Assembly (NCBI GenBank): GCA_027083715.1
Contig: JALWNR010000004.1
Coordinates: forward strand, 1 to 8,442
Reading direction: 5' to 3'
Source of the DNA: Bacteroidales bacterium
GTDB lineage: Bacteria > Bacteroidota > Bacteroidia > Bacteroidales > NBLH01
Length of the DNA: 8,442 bases
Below, one piece after another: positions 8,063-8,442 of this stretch. The notes beneath the pieces were generated by a model that was given only the letters and a program-made list of their open reading frames with translations, had not been told where the DNA came from and did not search any database. The translations under genes and the position numbers were made by a program. Position 1 is the first letter of the stretch, and the number at the start of each line of letters is the position of its first letter.

Positions 8063-8442
8063 TCAGAAAATATTTTCTGTTCTTAAGTTTTGAATTAGTT
8101 TAAAGTGTTTATCGTTTGACAGTAGGGTAGCCTCATATTCAATCGTCTGGGCCGCAATCCAAATATCATTTTCAGGAATTGGTGTCCCTGCTGCTTTAAG
8201 TTTTGATTTTATATTTCCATATATTTTCGAGGTTTTTCTTGTAACCGGAATAATTAGGCATAAACTTAGAAATTCATTTAACTGTTTTAGATGTTTTTCT
8301 TTATTCGTAGCATTTTCCACCCCATAAACTAACTCTCCATATACAATTACAGAAATATTTATACTAAACCGCTTAAATATTTTGTAAGAGTATATGCCGA
8401 TAGACTTTTAGTTTTGTATTAAGAGCTTGCGAAGTAATACAA
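8063..8442 (-). pseudogene. VapC-like PIN-domain ribonuclease, frameshifted and cut by window edge
   Basis: PIN-domain toxins of type II VapBC systems are RNases of about 130 residues with three or four metal-binding acidic residues. The intact frame (8320 to 8063, GTG start) shows I-P-E-N-D-I-W-I-A-A, with Asp at 8165-8167, and L-L-S-N-D-K-H-F, with Asp at 8111-8113; both are typical of the C-terminal half. Homology continues upstream of the GTG in the same frame: I-S-V-I-V-Y-G-E-L-V-Y-G (Glu codon 8333-8335) is the usual second PIN motif. This frame is open only to the TAA at 8408-8410 and has no ATG, GTG or TTG before 8320. The adjacent frame, from 8441 to the TAA at 8373-8375, gives C-I-T-S-Q-A-L-N-T-K-L-K-V-Y-R-H, which resembles the stretch after the N-terminal L-D-T-N motif. 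A single extra base between about 8376 and 8407, for example in the A run at 8380-8383, would join them into a protein of normal VapC length. The L-D-T-N and any VapB antitoxin would lie outside the window. Confidence 0.72.
8064..8079. repeat. 16-bp perfect palindrome upstream of uvrB
   Basis: CAGAAAATATTTTCTG reads identically on both strands. It overlaps the last codons and stop of the PIN-domain remnant and lies 34-49 bp before the uvrB ATG. That position suits an operator or dimeric-regulator site, but the core is only A and T and it also encodes part of the remnant's C-terminus, so chance is possible. No regulator is assigned. Confidence 0.4.

Overview
The window looks like a chromosomal stretch from a low-GC member of the Bacteroidota. 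The evidence is AT-rich coding and spacer DNA, gene starts without Shine-Dalgarno sequences, and a surface-glycan type sugar transferase of a form I associate with that phylum. The assignment is an inference from style; no rRNA or other marker gene is present.

Positions 2-6004 (+ strand) hold four genes in the same direction: an asparagine-synthase-type amidotransferase that lacks its N-terminus because the window starts inside it; a NadE-type ammonia-dependent ATP pyrophosphatase; an AMP-forming acyl/aryl ligase; and a membrane sugar-1-phosphate transferase of the bacterial sugar transferase family. The spacings are 25 bp, 1 bp and 130 bp. This reads as the downstream end of a cell-surface polysaccharide or lipid-linked glycan locus. 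The transferase would load the first sugar onto a polyprenyl-phosphate carrier. The three ATP-consuming carboxylate-activating enzymes would make amide or acyl decorations on a sugar or other building block. The exact product cannot be read from the sequence.

Positions 6015-8030 (- strand) hold a complete, ordinary uvrB (excision repair), convergent with the transferase gene and only 10 bp from its stop codon. This marks the edge of the glycan locus.

Positions 8063-8442 (- strand) hold a VapC-like PIN-domain gene whose 5' part is out of frame with the rest. PIN homology continues upstream of the only available start codon without any start of its own, and the expected N-terminal residues appear to continue in a neighbouring frame up to the window edge. 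It is best called a frameshifted pseudogene, or possibly a sequencing error. A 16-bp perfect palindrome lies over its 3' end, shortly upstream of uvrB.

The most interesting material is the amidotransferase / NadE-like / ligase / transferase set, and the transferase itself, whose soluble middle domain resembles half of a methyltransferase fold. No tRNA, rRNA, CRISPR array, insertion sequence or convincing intrinsic terminator was seen.
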